Below are positions 41,763-51,303 of a DNA stretch of 64,000 nt, one piece after another (the stretch's first letter is position 1; each line of letters starts with the position of its first letter). Made by a program: the position numbers and the translations under genes. The stretch covers positions 81,543-145,542 of the forward strand of contig NZ_JNZY01000022.1 in NCBI RefSeq assembly GCF_000717655.1, in the 5' to 3' direction. The notes beneath the pieces were generated by a model, which saw only the letters and a list, made by a program, of their open reading frames with translations, was not told the origin of the DNA and ran no database searches. Source of the DNA: Streptomyces katrae (GTDB taxonomy: Bacteria; Actinomycetota; Actinomycetes; Streptomycetales; Streptomycetaceae).

Positions 41763-42104
41763 GTGGACCTGTCCCTGTCGACTCGCACTGTCGGCGACCG
41801 CACGGTCGTGGAGGTCGGTGGCGAGATTGATGTGTATACCGCGCCCAAGCTGCGCGAGCAGTTGGTCGAGTTGGTGAACGACGGCAGCTACCACCTGGTT
41901 GTCGACATGGAGCGAGTGGACTTCCTCGACTCCACCGGGCTTGGTGTGCTCGTGGGAGGCCTCAAGCGCGTCCGTGCGCACGAGGGCTCGCTGCGGCTGG
42001 TGTGCAACCAGGAGCGCATCCTGAAGATCTTCCGCATCACCGGTCTGACCAAGGTGTTCCCGATCCACACGACGGTGGAAGACGCCGTCGCCGCCACCGA
42101 CTGA
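41763..42104 (+). CDS. bldG: anti-sigma factor antagonist BldG
   Basis: A 113-residue STAS-domain protein. The GTG at 41763 follows GGAGGATCC. The phosphorylatable serine is Ser57 in [14 protein letters not shown], and [17 protein letters not shown] and [12 protein letters not shown] match BldG of S. coelicolor, which is needed for aerial hyphae and antibiotics. Phosphorylation blocks binding to anti-sigma factors; dephosphorylation by PP2C phosphatases frees it. The downstream ATPase gene encodes its partner, and the two are co-transcribed, with an independent bldG promoter known in S. coelicolor. Confidence 0.97.
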   Translation: MDLSLSTRTVGDRTVVEVGGEIDVYTAPKLREQLVELVNDGSYHLVVDMERVDFLDSTGLGVLVGGLKRVRAHEGSLRLVCNQERILKIFRITGLTKVFPIHTTVEDAVAATD

Positions 42105-42222
42105 CGGCCCACCGTCCGCGGCGCCGCAGGGCGCCGCGGAGGGAGCCGAAGCAGGAGCGGGGGCGCGGGCCGAAGCGGTCCGGGCCCCTGTAAGGCACGC
42201 CCGTAGTCCGAGGGGGACGCGC

Positions 42223-42657
42223 ATGGCCATCGTTGAACTGCGCTTCAGCGCCCAGCCCGAACACGTCCGGACGGCCCGCCTCGTCGCGGCCGCCGTGGCA
42301 CGGCGGGCGGGCGTGGACGAAGCCGTGCTCGACGAGGTCCGCCTCGCCGTGGGCGAGGCCTGCTCGCGCGCCGTCGGTCTGCATGTCAGCAACGGGCTGA
42401 CCGCGCCCGTCCGGGTGATCCTGACCGAGGAGGAGAAGCTGTTCTCCATCGAGGTCGGCGACGAGGTGCCCGGACCGGCCGGCGGCCCGACGGGCGCCGT
42501 GCCCGGGCTCGACGCCGCCCTGGACCCGGACACGGAAACCGAAGACGAGATGGGTCTGGCGGTGATCAGCGGGCTCGTCGACGACGTCGAGGTGACGAGC
42601 GGTGAGTCGGGCGGGACCATCCGCATGAGCTGGCCGGTGTCCGGCGCGTCCGCCTAG
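42223..42657 (+). CDS. anti-sigma factor/HATPase-like partner of BldG
   Basis: A 144-residue protein of the SpoIIAB/RsbW (HATPase_c_2) family, corresponding to SCO3548 downstream of bldG. The fold is seen as ELRFSAQPEHVRTARLVAAAVARR (N-terminal helix), DEVRLAVGEACSRAV (N-box region) and EMGLAVISGLVDDVEV (G2 region). In SpoIIAB the N box reads EAxTNA; here Asn is replaced by Arg (EACSRA), and the G1 box (DEVPGPAGG) is also atypical. ATP binding and kinase activity may therefore be weak, so phosphorylation of BldG could depend on other kinases. The following hairpin terminates the operon. Confidence 0.88.
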   Translation: MAIVELRFSAQPEHVRTARLVAAAVARRAGVDEAVLDEVRLAVGEACSRAVGLHVSNGLTAPVRVILTEEEKLFSIEVGDEVPGPAGGPTGAVPGLDAALDPDTETEDEMGLAVISGLVDDVEVTSGESGGTIRMSWPVSGASA

Positions 42658-42693
42658 CCCGCAGTCGGTGCGGAGATTCTTCCGATCTTAATC

Positions 42694-42720
42694 AAGGCCC
42701 TGCTGAGCAGGGCCTTTTTT
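42694..42720 (+). terminator. rho-independent terminator after the bldG operon
   Basis: An 11-bp inverted repeat aaggccctgct / agcagggcctt followed by a six-T run (42715-42720), about 35 bases past the stop. It is the best factor-independent terminator in the window. Confidence 0.92.
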
Positions 42721-42772
42721 CATACCCCCACGGCATTTCCTAGATCAATGAGCAGGCGTCAATGCCTTTGCC

Positions 42773-42797
42773 CCATTACTTCTTTCGGGGGTAATGG
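42773..42797. promoter_or_regulatory. inverted repeat in the hppA upstream region
   Basis: ccattac / gtaatgg with an 11-base spacer rich in T/C/G. It lies 124 bases before the hppA start; possible operator or a second hairpin. Confidence 0.4.
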
Positions 42798-42876
42798 AGT
42801 GACGCGATCTATTGCTGAGGAGCAAGAGCAGGCCAATTCCGTTTCCGGCGCACTGTTTTGATCGGGAAGAGCTCCC

Positions 42877-42882
42877 TACAAT
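42877..42882 (+). promoter_or_regulatory. candidate -10 element of hppA
   Basis: TACAAT lies 39 bases before the hppA ATG, with only a weak -35 (TGTTTT) 17 bases upstream. The remaining bases between 42658 and 42920 hold no ORF. Confidence 0.4.
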
Positions 42883-42920
42883 CCGTCCACATCTTGAGCT
42901 CATCACGTCAAGGAGGACGA

Positions 42921-45326
42921 ATGACGGGGCTCTTCACCCCCAACGCGCCGGTCGGAAACTCCGACCTGGCAGCCGCAGTACTCACCGATGACAATCGGCT
43001 CATCGTGATGGTGATCGCGGCCGTGGCACTTGCCGCACTCGTCGTCGCGCAGATCCTGGTCCGCCAGGTGCTCGCCGCGGACGAGGGCACCGACAGCATG
43101 AAGAAAATCGCCGCAGCCGTCCAGGAAGGCGCCAACGCCTACCTCGGCCGGCAGCTGCGCACCCTCGGGATCTTCGCGGTCGTCGTGTTCTTCCTGCTCT
43201 TCCTGCTGCCTGCCGACGACTGGACCCAGCGGGCGGGACGTTCCGCCTTCTTCCTCGTGGGCGCCATCTTCTCGGCGGCCACCGGCTACATCGGCATGCG
43301 GCTGGCGGTCCGCGCCAACGTCCGCGTCGCCGCCGCCGCACGGGAGGCCACCCCCGCCGAGGGCGAGCCCGCCAAGGACCTCACCGACGTCGCCCACAAG
43401 GCCATGCGGATCGCCTTCCGCACCGGCGGCGTCGTCGGCATGTTCACCGTCGGCCTCGGCCTCCTCGGCGCCTCCTGCGTCGTCCTGGTCTACGCCGCCG
43501 ACGCCCCCAAGGTCCTGGAGGGCTTCGGCCTCGGCGCCGCCCTGATCGCGATGTTCATGCGCGTCGGCGGCGGCATCTTCACCAAGGCCGCCGACGTCGG
43601 CGCCGACCTGGTCGGCAAGGTCGAGCAGGGCATTCCGGAGGACGACCCGCGCAATGCCGCGACCATCGCCGACAATGTGGGCGACAACGTCGGCGACTGC
43701 GCCGGTATGGCGGCCGACCTCTTCGAGTCGTACGCCGTCACCCTCGTGGCCGCGCTCATCCTCGGCAAGGCCGCCTTCGGCGACCTGGGCCTGGCCTTCC
43801 CGCTGATCGTCCCCGCCATCGGCGTCATCACCGCCATGATCGGCATCTTCGCGGTCTCCCCGCGCCGCGCCGACCGCAGTGGAATGACCGCCATCAACCG
43901 CGGCTTCTTCATCTCCGCGGTGATCTCTCTGGTGCTGGTCGCGATCGCCGTCTTCGTGTACCTGCCGGCGAGCTACAAGGACCTGGTCGGCGTCGAGGAC
44001 GCCTCGATCACCAACCACTCCGGCGACCCGCGCGTCCTGGCCCTCGTCGCCGTCGCCATCGGCATCGTGCTCGCGGCCCTGATCCAGCAGCTGACCGGGT
44101 ACTTCACCGAGACCAACCGCCGTCCCGTCCGGGACATCGGCAAGTCCTCCCTGACCGGCGCGGCCACCGTCGTCCTCGCCGGCATCTCCGTCGGCCTGGA
44201 GTCCGCCGTCTACACGGCGCTGCTCATCGGCCTCGGCGTGTACGGGGCGTTCCTGCTCGGCGGCACGTCGATCATGCTGGCGCTCTTCGCGGTGGCCCTG
44301 GCCGGCACCGGCCTGCTCACCACCGTCGGCGTCATCGTCGCCATGGACACCTTCGGGCCCGTCTCCGACAACGCCCAGGGCATCGCCGAGATGTCCGGCG
44401 ACGTCGAGGGCGCCGGTGCGCAGGTCCTGACCGACCTGGACGCCGTGGGCAACACCACCAAGGCCATCACCAAGGGCATCGCGATCGCCACCGCCGTGCT
44501 CGCCGCGGCCGCGCTGTTCGGCTCGTACAACGACGCCATCGCCAACGCGGTCAAGCAGGTCGGAGCCGAGGCCGGGGAGATGAACCTCAGCCTTGACATC
44601 GCCCAGCCCAACAACCTGGTCGGCCTGATCCTGGGCGCGGCCGTCGTGTTCCTGTTCTCCGGCCTCGCCATCAACGCCGTCTCCCGCTCCGCGGGCGCCG
44701 TCGTCTACGAGGTGCGCCGCCAGTTCCGCGAGCACCCCGGGATCATGGACTACACCGAGAAGCCCGAGTACGGGCGCGTCGTGGACATCTGCACCAAGGA
44801 CGCGCTGCGCGAACTCGCCACGCCCGGCCTGCTCGCCGTCCTCACCCCGATCGCCGTCGGGTTCTCGCTCGGCGTCGGCGCCCTCGGCTCGTTCCTCGCG
44901 GGTGCCATCGGCACCGGCACCCTGATGGCGGTCTTCCTCGCCAACTCCGGTGGCGCGTGGGACAACGCCAAGAAGCTCGTCGAGGACGGCCACCACGGCG
45001 GCAAGGGCAGCGAGGCCCACGCCGCGACCGTCATCGGGGACACCGTCGGCGACCCGTTCAAGGACACCGCGGGTCCCGCAATCAACCCGCTGCTCAAGGT
45101 CATGAACCTGGTGGCGCTGCTGATCGCCCCGGCGGTCGTGCAGTTCAGCTACGGCGCCGACACGAGCGCGACCGTGCGCGCGATCGTCGCCGTCATCGCC
45201 ATCGCCGTCATCATCGGCGCGGTGTACATCTCCAAGCGCCGCGGCATCGCCGTAGGCGACGAGGGCGACGGCTCGGAGCCCGCCGAGCGGGTGGCCCAGC
45301 AGGCCGATCCCGCGGTGGTCTCCTGA
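42921..45326 (+). CDS. hppA: membrane-bound proton-pumping pyrophosphatase (K+-independent type)
   Basis: An 801-residue integral membrane protein that uses pyrophosphate hydrolysis to pump protons. The ATG at 42921 follows CAAGGAGG. About 15-16 membrane helices are visible. The catalytic loop TKAADVGADLVGKVEQGIPEDDPRN, then DNVGDNVGDCAGMAADLFESYA, is intact. The class-specific segment reads GNTTKAITKGIAIATAV. In K+-dependent enzymes the residue at the fifth position is Ala (GNTTAA), so Lys indicates the K+-independent proton-pumping class. The gene is preceded by the bldG terminator and followed by its own hairpin at 45408. Confidence 0.95.
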   Translation: MTGLFTPNAPVGNSDLAAAVLTDDNRLIVMVIAAVALAALVVAQILVRQVLAADEGTDSMKKIAAAVQEGANAYLGRQLRTLGIFAVVVFFLLFLLPADDWTQRAGRSAFFLVGAIFSAATGYIGMRLAVRANVRVAAAAREATPAEGEPAKDLTDVAHKAMRIAFRTGGVVGMFTVGLGLLGASCVVLVYAADAPKVLEGFGLGAALIAMFMRVGGGIFTKAADVGADLVGKVEQGIPEDDPRNAATIADNVGDNVGDCAGMAADLFESYAVTLVAALILGKAAFGDLGLAFPLIVPAIGVITAMIGIFAVSPRRADRSGMTAINRGFFISAVISLVLVAIAVFVYLPASYKDLVGVEDASITNHSGDPRVLALVAVAIGIVLAALIQQLTGYFTETNRRPVRDIGKSSLTGAATVVLAGISVGLESAVYTALLIGLGVYGAFLLGGTSIMLALFAVALAGTGLLTTVGVIVAMDTFGPVSDNAQGIAEMSGDVEGAGAQVLTDLDAVGNTTKAITKGIAIATAVLAAAALFGSYNDAIANAVKQVGAEAGEMNLSLDIAQPNNLVGLILGAAVVFLFSGLAINAVSRSAGAVVYEVRRQFREHPGIMDYTEKPEYGRVVDICTKDALRELATPGLLAVLTPIAVGFSLGVGALGSFLAGAIGTGTLMAVFLANSGGAWDNAKKLVEDGHHGGKGSEAHAATVIGDTVGDPFKDTAGPAINPLLKVMNLVALLIAPAVVQFSYGADTSATVRAIVAVIAIAVIIGAVYISKRRGIAVGDEGDGSEPAERVAQQADPAVVS

Positions 45327-45407
45327 CCCGACGGGTGACCCCCGGGGGGTGACCCCCGGAGCAGCCGGAGGGCCGACCGGCCCGAGGACTCGAAGATACG
45401 CCCGAAC

Positions 45408-45450
45408 GGCGGACAGGCGGCGCGGACTGACGCGTCGTCTGTCCGCCTTT
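45408..45450 (+). terminator. terminator after hppA
   Basis: ggcggacag / ctgtccgcc stem extended by internal gcg/cgc pairing, followed by TTT. It lies about 80 bases past the hppA stop. Confidence 0.65.
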
Positions 45451-45511
45451 CTGCGTGCCGGATGACGGGCGTGTATCTTCCGGGCCGAGAGCCTTCGAAG
45501 GGACCAATCCG

Positions 45512-46078
45512 GTGAACAAGAAGTTTGCGGCCGCAGTGTCCGGCGGTGCGGTACTGATGCTCGTGCTGTCCGGCTGCGGCGGCGATGAGACGGACGACAA
45601 GGCCGACGCCTGGGCCAAGAAGGTTTGTGACAAGTGGCAGCCCGAGCTGAAGAAGATCGAGACGGCCAGCACCGACATCAAGCGCGTGGCCACCCAGAAC
45701 AGCGAGCCCGCCGAGGTGAAGACGACCGACTCGGCGGCGTTCGGGACGATGTCCGAGTCGTACAAGGCGATGGGTGCCGCCCTGCAGGGGGCGGGAGTTC
45801 CGCCGGTCAAGGACGGCGAGACGACCCAGACCGCGGCGGTCAAGAGCTTCGAGGAGACGTCCAAGGGCTACGCCGACCTGAAGGCGAAGATGGACGGCCT
45901 GGACCCGCAGGACAAGACCAAGTTCGCCGCGGGCCTCAAGGAGGTGGCCGGCGGACTCGAGGCGGCCTCCAAGGGAGGCAAGGACGCGCTCAACACGCTC
46001 AAGGCCGGCGGCCTGGACAATGCGATGAACAGCCAGAAGGGCTGCCAGGTCGCGGCGTCGTCGCCGCCGCCGAAGTGA
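45512..46078 (+). CDS. small lipoprotein of unknown function
   Basis: A 188-residue secreted lipoprotein. The GTG at 45512 after GAAGGGACC gives a basic n-region (NKKFAAAV), a hydrophobic core and the lipobox LVLSGC. The mature part is charged and helix-rich (ADAWAKKVCDKWQPELKKIETAST, SYKAMGAALQGAG, GGLEAASKGGKDALNTLKAGG), with two further cysteines (in KVCDK and KGCQV) that could form a disulfide. I recognise no functional family. The position between hppA and the methyltransferase is conserved in streptomycetes. Confidence 0.8.
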   Translation: MNKKFAAAVSGGAVLMLVLSGCGGDETDDKADAWAKKVCDKWQPELKKIETASTDIKRVATQNSEPAEVKTTDSAAFGTMSESYKAMGAALQGAGVPPVKDGETTQTAAVKSFEETSKGYADLKAKMDGLDPQDKTKFAAGLKEVAGGLEAASKGGKDALNTLKAGGLDNAMNSQKGCQVAASSPPPK

Positions 46079-46248
46079 GGTAGCGGGCCGGCACGGGCAG
46101 TACGCAGGCGAGGGCGGCAGTACGCACGCCGAGACGGCGGTACGCGCACCGGGGCGGCCGGGTTCGAGGAACGCGGCCGCCCTGCTCCGTGCCGGGCCAC
46201 CGGCCGCGCGGGGCACGCATCTGCGGCGCCAGCCGACACAATGGACCG

Positions 46249-47754
46249 GTGAGTACCACCAGCCTTCCCTCGCCCGACCGCGCCGCCGAGCTCCGCACGG
46301 CCCTGCTCGCCGCCGGTTTCACCGCCGACGGCCTTCTCGACCTGCTCGGCGCCCCCGCCTACGCCGCCCTGGCCCGCAGCGAGACGGTCCCCGCCCTGCG
46401 CGCCACCCGCGGCCGCGGCGAGGGCCCGCTCGCAAGCCTGGTCCGGCTGTTCCTGCTGCAGCAGCCGGAGCCGTACGTGCACGCCGCCGAGGCGCTGCCC
46501 GTCGAAGCCGCGCTGGCCGACGGCTGGCTGCGCCGGGAGGGCGACGAGGTGCACGCCACCGTCGACGTGCGCCCGTACGGCGGCCCCGACGGCGAGGACT
46601 GGTTCATCGTCTCCGACCTCGGCTGCGCCGTCGGCGGGGCCGGCGGGATCGGCAGCCGCGAGGAGGGTGTGGTCCTCGGCGTCGGCGGGGCCTCCACCAC
46701 CCTGGCCGGGATCACCGTCCGCACCCCGGTCGCCACCGCCCTCGACCTCGGCACCGGATCGGGCATCCAGGCCCTGCACGCCGCCCAGCACGCCACCCGG
46801 GTCACCGCCACCGACGTCAACCCGCGGGCCCTGGAGTTCACCCGGCTGACCCTGGCGCTGTCCGGCGCGCAGGAGGCCGAGCTGCTCCTCGGGTCGCTGT
46901 TCGCTCCGGTCGGCGGTGCCACGTACGACCTGATCGTGTCGAATCCACCGTTCGTGATCTCTCCCGGCGCCCGGCTGACGTACCGCGACGGCGGGATGGG
47001 CGGCGACGACCTGTGCCGCACCCTCGTCCAGGAGGCCGGGGCGCACCTCAACCCGGGCGGGTACGCGCAGTTCCTCGGCAACTGGCAGCACGTGGAGGGC
47101 GAGGACTGGCACGACCGGGTCCGCGCCTGGGTGCCGCGCGGCTGCGACGCGTGGATCGTGCAGCGTGACGTGCAGGACGTCACGCAGTACGCGGAGCTGT
47201 GGCTGCGCGACGCGGGCGACCACCGCAGCGACCCCGCCGAGTACGCGAGCCGGTACGAGGACTGGCTGGACGAGTTCGAGGCCCGCAAGACCAAGGCCGT
47301 CGGCTTCGGATGGATCACGCTGCGCCGCAGCGATGCGGAGGAGCCGTCGATCGTGGTCGAGGAGTGGCCGCACTCGGTGGAACAGCCGCTCGGCGACGCC
47401 GTGGTCGCCCATTTCGCCCGGCAGGACTACCTGCGGGACCACGACGACGCGGCCCTGCTGGAGGCCCGCTTCGTCCTGGCGGAGGAGGTCGTCCAGGAGC
47501 AGGTCGGCGCGCCCGGCGCGGAGGACCCGGAACACGTGGTGCTGCGGCAGAACCGCGGGATGCGGCGCGCGACCAAGGTCGACACGGTCGGGGCGGGCTT
47601 CGCCGGAGTGTGCGACGGCTCACTCACGGCGGGCCGGATCCTGGACGCGATCGCACACCTGGTGCAGGAGGATCCCGTCGTCCTGCGGGACCGGACTCCG
47701 GGCTCCATCCGGATGCTGGTCGAGCAGGGCTTCCTGGAGCCCGCCGACAGCTGA
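46249..47754 (+). CDS. SAM-dependent methyltransferase (HemK-like N5-glutamine or small-molecule type)
   Basis: A 501-residue protein. The GTG start at 46249 was chosen; the upstream frame is non-coding. Motif I is ATALDLGTGSGIQALHAAQHA, then TATDVNPRALEFTRL, and the SNPPFVISP (NPPF) motif follows, which in this class marks methylation of amide, amino or planar nitrogen, as in HemK/PrmC and RsmC. The N-terminal ~140 residues and C-terminal ~180 residues are lineage-specific additions. The substrate is uncertain; rRNA, protein or a nucleobase are possible. A short Shine-Dalgarno precedes the start. Confidence 0.83.
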   Translation: MSTTSLPSPDRAAELRTALLAAGFTADGLLDLLGAPAYAALARSETVPALRATRGRGEGPLASLVRLFLLQQPEPYVHAAEALPVEAALADGWLRREGDEVHATVDVRPYGGPDGEDWFIVSDLGCAVGGAGGIGSREEGVVLGVGGASTTLAGITVRTPVATALDLGTGSGIQALHAAQHATRVTATDVNPRALEFTRLTLALSGAQEAELLLGSLFAPVGGATYDLIVSNPPFVISPGARLTYRDGGMGGDDLCRTLVQEAGAHLNPGGYAQFLGNWQHVEGEDWHDRVRAWVPRGCDAWIVQRDVQDVTQYAELWLRDAGDHRSDPAEYASRYEDWLDEFEARKTKAVGFGWITLRRSDAEEPSIVVEEWPHSVEQPLGDAVVAHFARQDYLRDHDDAALLEARFVLAEEVVQEQVGAPGAEDPEHVVLRQNRGMRRATKVDTVGAGFAGVCDGSLTAGRILDAIAHLVQEDPVVLRDRTPGSIRMLVEQGFLEPADS

Positions 47755-47955
47755 CCGGGCCTCCCGGCGCCGCGGCGCGGCACGTCATCGGCGGTGGCCC
47801 GGGCGTGGCCGGATCCGTGAGGTAACCCGGGGTTCGCACCCCGTTCCCCGCCCGCCGGCGGGCTCCCGCCCGGGGGGACGGCCAGGGGCGGCGGGCGCGG
47901 TCCGCGGGGACCCGTACGGGACCCCGAAAGCGCTCGGAGGGTAAGGGGGAACGGC

Positions 47956-48153
47956 ATGGAGAGCGGTCCGGCGGTCTTCGCGGCAACCGTGTTCCTGCTG
48001 TTCGGGGGGGCTCTGCTGGGCTGGACGGGGGCGCGTTCCCTGCGCCGCGCGCCGGTGGCCGAAGGTGTGCGCCCCGCCGCCGCCGTACCGCTGGCGCTGC
48101 TCGCGTCCGGGGTGTCCCTGGCGCTCGGCCTCCGGTGCCTCGCGCGGCTGTGA
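47956..48153 (+). CDS. small two-helix membrane protein
   Basis: A 65-residue protein. The ATG at 47956 follows a purine-rich ggagggtaaggggg tract. Two hydrophobic helices (AVFAATVFLLFGGALLGWTG and AAAVPLALLASGVSLALGL) are separated by a short basic loop (ARSLRRAP). GC3 is high. It lies between the methyltransferase and topA. No family is recognised. It is short, but its topology and start signals support it as real. Confidence 0.6.
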   Translation: MESGPAVFAATVFLLFGGALLGWTGARSLRRAPVAEGVRPAAAVPLALLASGVSLALGLRCLARL

Positions 48154-48465
48154 TCACCGGCCCGGTGACGGGCCGATCCCGGCCGGCGACCTGCTGATCA
48201 CCGACGGACCGACCGGCCCGGATCCGCGTCCGAAACAGGACGTCAGAGGGGGTGCGAGGGCGGGGCCAGACGGCCCCCTGGCCACCCGGCCCGGTGATCG
48301 CGACGGGTCCGCCGCGGTATCCGGGCGGCAGAAATGGCACTTGTCGGGTTACCGTTCGAGTGGCCGTTGCGGGCTTCTGCCGTTTGACACGGGGGCGGGT
48401 TGTACCGTCACACTCCGCAGCGTCGCCGTACCGCGACCGAGTGCCGACCGGAGAGAAGAGCCAAG
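48154..48465. other. gene-free topA upstream region
   Basis: These 312 bases carry no convincing ORF. A TTGACA -35-like hexamer lies at 48384-48389 with no good -10 at 17-18 bases. An imperfect repeat of ggcccggtga occurs twice. Streptomyces topA is known to be controlled by supercoiling from multiple promoters, consistent with a long leader. Confidence 0.45.
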
Positions 48466-51303
48466 TTGTCCCCGACTAGCGAGACCGCAAAGGGCGGCCG
48501 CCGACTCGTCATCGTCGAGTCCCCTGCCAAGGCGAAGACGATCAAGGGCTACCTCGGCCCGGGATACGTCGTCGAGGCGAGCGTCGGGCACATTCGCGAC
48601 CTCCCCAACGGCGCCGCCGAGGTCCCCGACAAGTACACCGGCGAGGTCCGCCGCCTCGGTGTGGACGTCGAGCACGACTTCCAGCCGATCTACGTCGTCA
48701 ACGCCGACAAGAAGGCCCAGGTCAGGAAGCTCAAGGAGCTGCTGGCCGAGTCCGACGAACTCTTCCTCGCCACCGATGAGGACCGCGAGGGCGAAGCCAT
48801 CGCGTGGCACCTGCAGGAAGTCCTCAAGCCCAAGGTCCCCGTCCACCGGATGGTCTTCCACGAGATCACCAAGGACGCGATCCGCGACGCCGTCGCCAAC
48901 CCGCGCGAGCTGAACCAGCGCATGGTCGACGCCCAGGAGACCCGACGCATCCTCGACCGCCTGTACGGCTACGAGGTCTCGCCGGTCCTGTGGAAGAAGG
49001 TCATGCCGCGCCTGTCGGCCGGCCGCGTCCAGTCGGTCGCCACCCGTCTCGTCGTCGAGCGGGAGCGCGAGCGCATCGCCTTCCGCTCCGCCGAGTACTG
49101 GGACCTGACCGGAACCTTCTCCACCGGCCGCGCCGGTGACGCTTCCGACCCGTCGACCCTGGTCGCCCGCCTGAACACGGTGGACGGCAAGCGCATCGCG
49201 CAGGGCCGCGACTTCGGCTCGAACGGGCAGCTCAAGAGCGAGGTCCTGCACCTCGACGAGGCGAACGCCCGGGCGCTGGCCGCCGCGCTGGCGGACACGT
49301 CGTTCGCCGTCCGGTCGGTCGAGTCCAAGCCGTACCGCCGCTCCCCGTACGCCCCGTTCCGCACGACGACGCTGCAGCAGGAGGCCTCGCGCAAGCTCGG
49401 CTTCGGTGCGAAGGCGACGATGCAGGTCGCGCAGAAGCTGTACGAGAACGGCTTCATCACCTACATGCGTACGGACTCCACCACGCTCTCCGACACCGCG
49501 GTGTCGGCGGCGCGGGCGCAGGTCACGCAGCTCTACGGGGCCGACTACCTGCCGGAGAAGCCGCGCGTCTACGCCGGCAAGGTCAAGAACGCGCAGGAGG
49601 CGCACGAGGCGATCCGTCCCTCGGGTGATCGCTTCCGCACCCCGGCCGAGACGGGTCTGACCGGCGACCAGTTCCGCCTGTACGAGCTGATCTGGAAGCG
49701 GACCGTCGCCTCCCAGATGAAGGACGCGGTCGGCAACTCGGTCACCGTCAAGATCGGCGGCCGGGCGTCGGACGGCCGGGACGCCGAGTTCACCGCGTCC
49801 GGCAAGACGATCACCTTCCACGGGTTCATGAAGGCGTACGTCGAGGGCGCGGACGACCCGAACGCCGAGCTCGACGACCGCGAGAAGCGGCTCCCGCAGG
49901 TCGCGGAGGGCGACGCGCTGTCGGCCGAGGAGATCACGGCGGACGGCCACTCGACCAAGCCGCCGGCCCGCTACACCGAGGCCTCGCTGGTCAAGGAGCT
50001 CGAGGAGCGGGAGATCGGCCGCCCGTCGACGTACGCGTCGATCATCGGCACGATCCTGGACCGCGGGTACGTCTTCAAGAAGGGCACGGCGCTCGTGCCG
50101 TCCTTCCTGTCGTTCGCCGTGGTGAACCTGCTGGAGACGCACTTCGGCCGGCTCGTCGACTACGACTTCACGGCCAAGATGGAGGACGACCTCGACCGCA
50201 TCGCGCGGGGCGAGGCCCAGTCCGTGCCGTGGCTGAAGCGGTTCTACTTCGGCTCCGAGGACGCGTCGGAGGTCGTACCGGCCGACGGCGACCACCTCGG
50301 CGGCCTGAAGGAGCTCGTCACGGACCTCGGCGCGATCGACGCCCGGGAGATCTCCTCCTTCCCGGTCGGCGAGGGCATCGTGCTGCGCGTCGGCCGCTAC
50401 GGGCCGTACGTGGAGCGGGGCGAGAAGGACGCGGAGGGCCACCAGCGGGCCGACGTTCCGGAGGACCTGGCTCCGGACGAGCTGACGATCGGGTACGCGG
50501 AGGAGCTGTTCGCGAAGCCGAGCGGCGAGTTCGAGCTGGGCAAGGACCCGGTGAGCGGGAACGAGATCGTCGCGAAGGACGGCCGCTACGGGCCGTACGT
50601 GACGGAGATCCTGCCCGAGGGCACCCCGAAGACGGGCAAGAACGCGGTGAAGCCGCGGACGGCTTCGCTGTTCAAGTCGATGAGCCTGGACACGGTCACG
50701 CTGGACGACGCGCTGAAGCTGATGTCCCTGCCGCGCGTGGTGGGCGCGGACGCGGAGGGCGTGGAGATCACGGCGCAGAACGGCCGCTACGGCCCGTACC
50801 TGAAGAAGGGCACGGACTCGCGGTCGCTGGAGACCGAGGACCAGCTGTTCTCGATCACGCTGGACGAGGCGCTGGCGATCTACGCGCAGCCGAAGCAGCG
50901 CGGGCGGGCCGCGGCCAAGCCGCCGCTGAAGGAGCTGGGCACCGACCCGGTCAGCGAGAAGCCGGTGGTGGTCAAGGACGGCCGCTTCGGGCCGTACGTG
51001 ACGGACGGCGAGACGAACGCGACGCTGCGGCGGGACGACGACGTCGAGACGATCACGCCGGAGCGGGGCTACGAGCTGCTCGCGGAGAAGCGGGCGAAGG
51101 GCCCGGCGAAGAAGACGGCGAAGAAGGCCCCGGCGAAGAAGGCCCCGGCCAAGAAGGCCCCGGCGAAGAAGGCCACGGCGACGAAGACGGCTGCGGCGAA
51201 GAAGACGACGACGGCGAAGAAGGCCGTCGCGAAGAAGGCCCCGGCCAAGAAGACGGCGACGAAGAAGACGGCCGCGGCCACCCCCGCCCCGTCGGACGAC
51301 TAG
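48466..51303 (+). CDS. topA: DNA topoisomerase I
   Basis: A 945-residue type IA topoisomerase. The TTG at 48466 after GGAGAGAAGAGCCAAG agrees with the start used in S. coelicolor. The Toprim domain shows VIVESPAKAKTIKGYLG and ATDEDREGEAIAWHL. The active-site tyrosine is Tyr333 in GFITYMRTDST. The C-terminal half has several repeated zinc-ribbon-derived modules with the pattern GRYGPYV (e.g. near residues 645, 707, 765 and 845). The end is a lysine/alanine tail (KKAPAKK repeats, about residues 875-945) that gives Streptomyces TopA high processivity. It relaxes negative supercoils and is essential. Confidence 0.97.
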   Translation: MSPTSETAKGGRRLVIVESPAKAKTIKGYLGPGYVVEASVGHIRDLPNGAAEVPDKYTGEVRRLGVDVEHDFQPIYVVNADKKAQVRKLKELLAESDELFLATDEDREGEAIAWHLQEVLKPKVPVHRMVFHEITKDAIRDAVANPRELNQRMVDAQETRRILDRLYGYEVSPVLWKKVMPRLSAGRVQSVATRLVVERERERIAFRSAEYWDLTGTFSTGRAGDASDPSTLVARLNTVDGKRIAQGRDFGSNGQLKSEVLHLDEANARALAAALADTSFAVRSVESKPYRRSPYAPFRTTTLQQEASRKLGFGAKATMQVAQKLYENGFITYMRTDSTTLSDTAVSAARAQVTQLYGADYLPEKPRVYAGKVKNAQEAHEAIRPSGDRFRTPAETGLTGDQFRLYELIWKRTVASQMKDAVGNSVTVKIGGRASDGRDAEFTASGKTITFHGFMKAYVEGADDPNAELDDREKRLPQVAEGDALSAEEITADGHSTKPPARYTEASLVKELEEREIGRPSTYASIIGTILDRGYVFKKGTALVPSFLSFAVVNLLETHFGRLVDYDFTAKMEDDLDRIARGEAQSVPWLKRFYFGSEDASEVVPADGDHLGGLKELVTDLGAIDAREISSFPVGEGIVLRVGRYGPYVERGEKDAEGHQRADVPEDLAPDELTIGYAEELFAKPSGEFELGKDPVSGNEIVAKDGRYGPYVTEILPEGTPKTGKNAVKPRTASLFKSMSLDTVTLDDALKLMSLPRVVGADAEGVEITAQNGRYGPYLKKGTDSRSLETEDQLFSITLDEALAIYAQPKQRGRAAAKPPLKELGTDPVSEKPVVVKDGRFGPYVTDGETNATLRRDDDVETITPERGYELLAEKRAKGPAKKTAKKAPAKKAPAKKAPAKKATATKTAAAKKTTTAKKAVAKKAPAKKTATKKTAAATPAPSDD

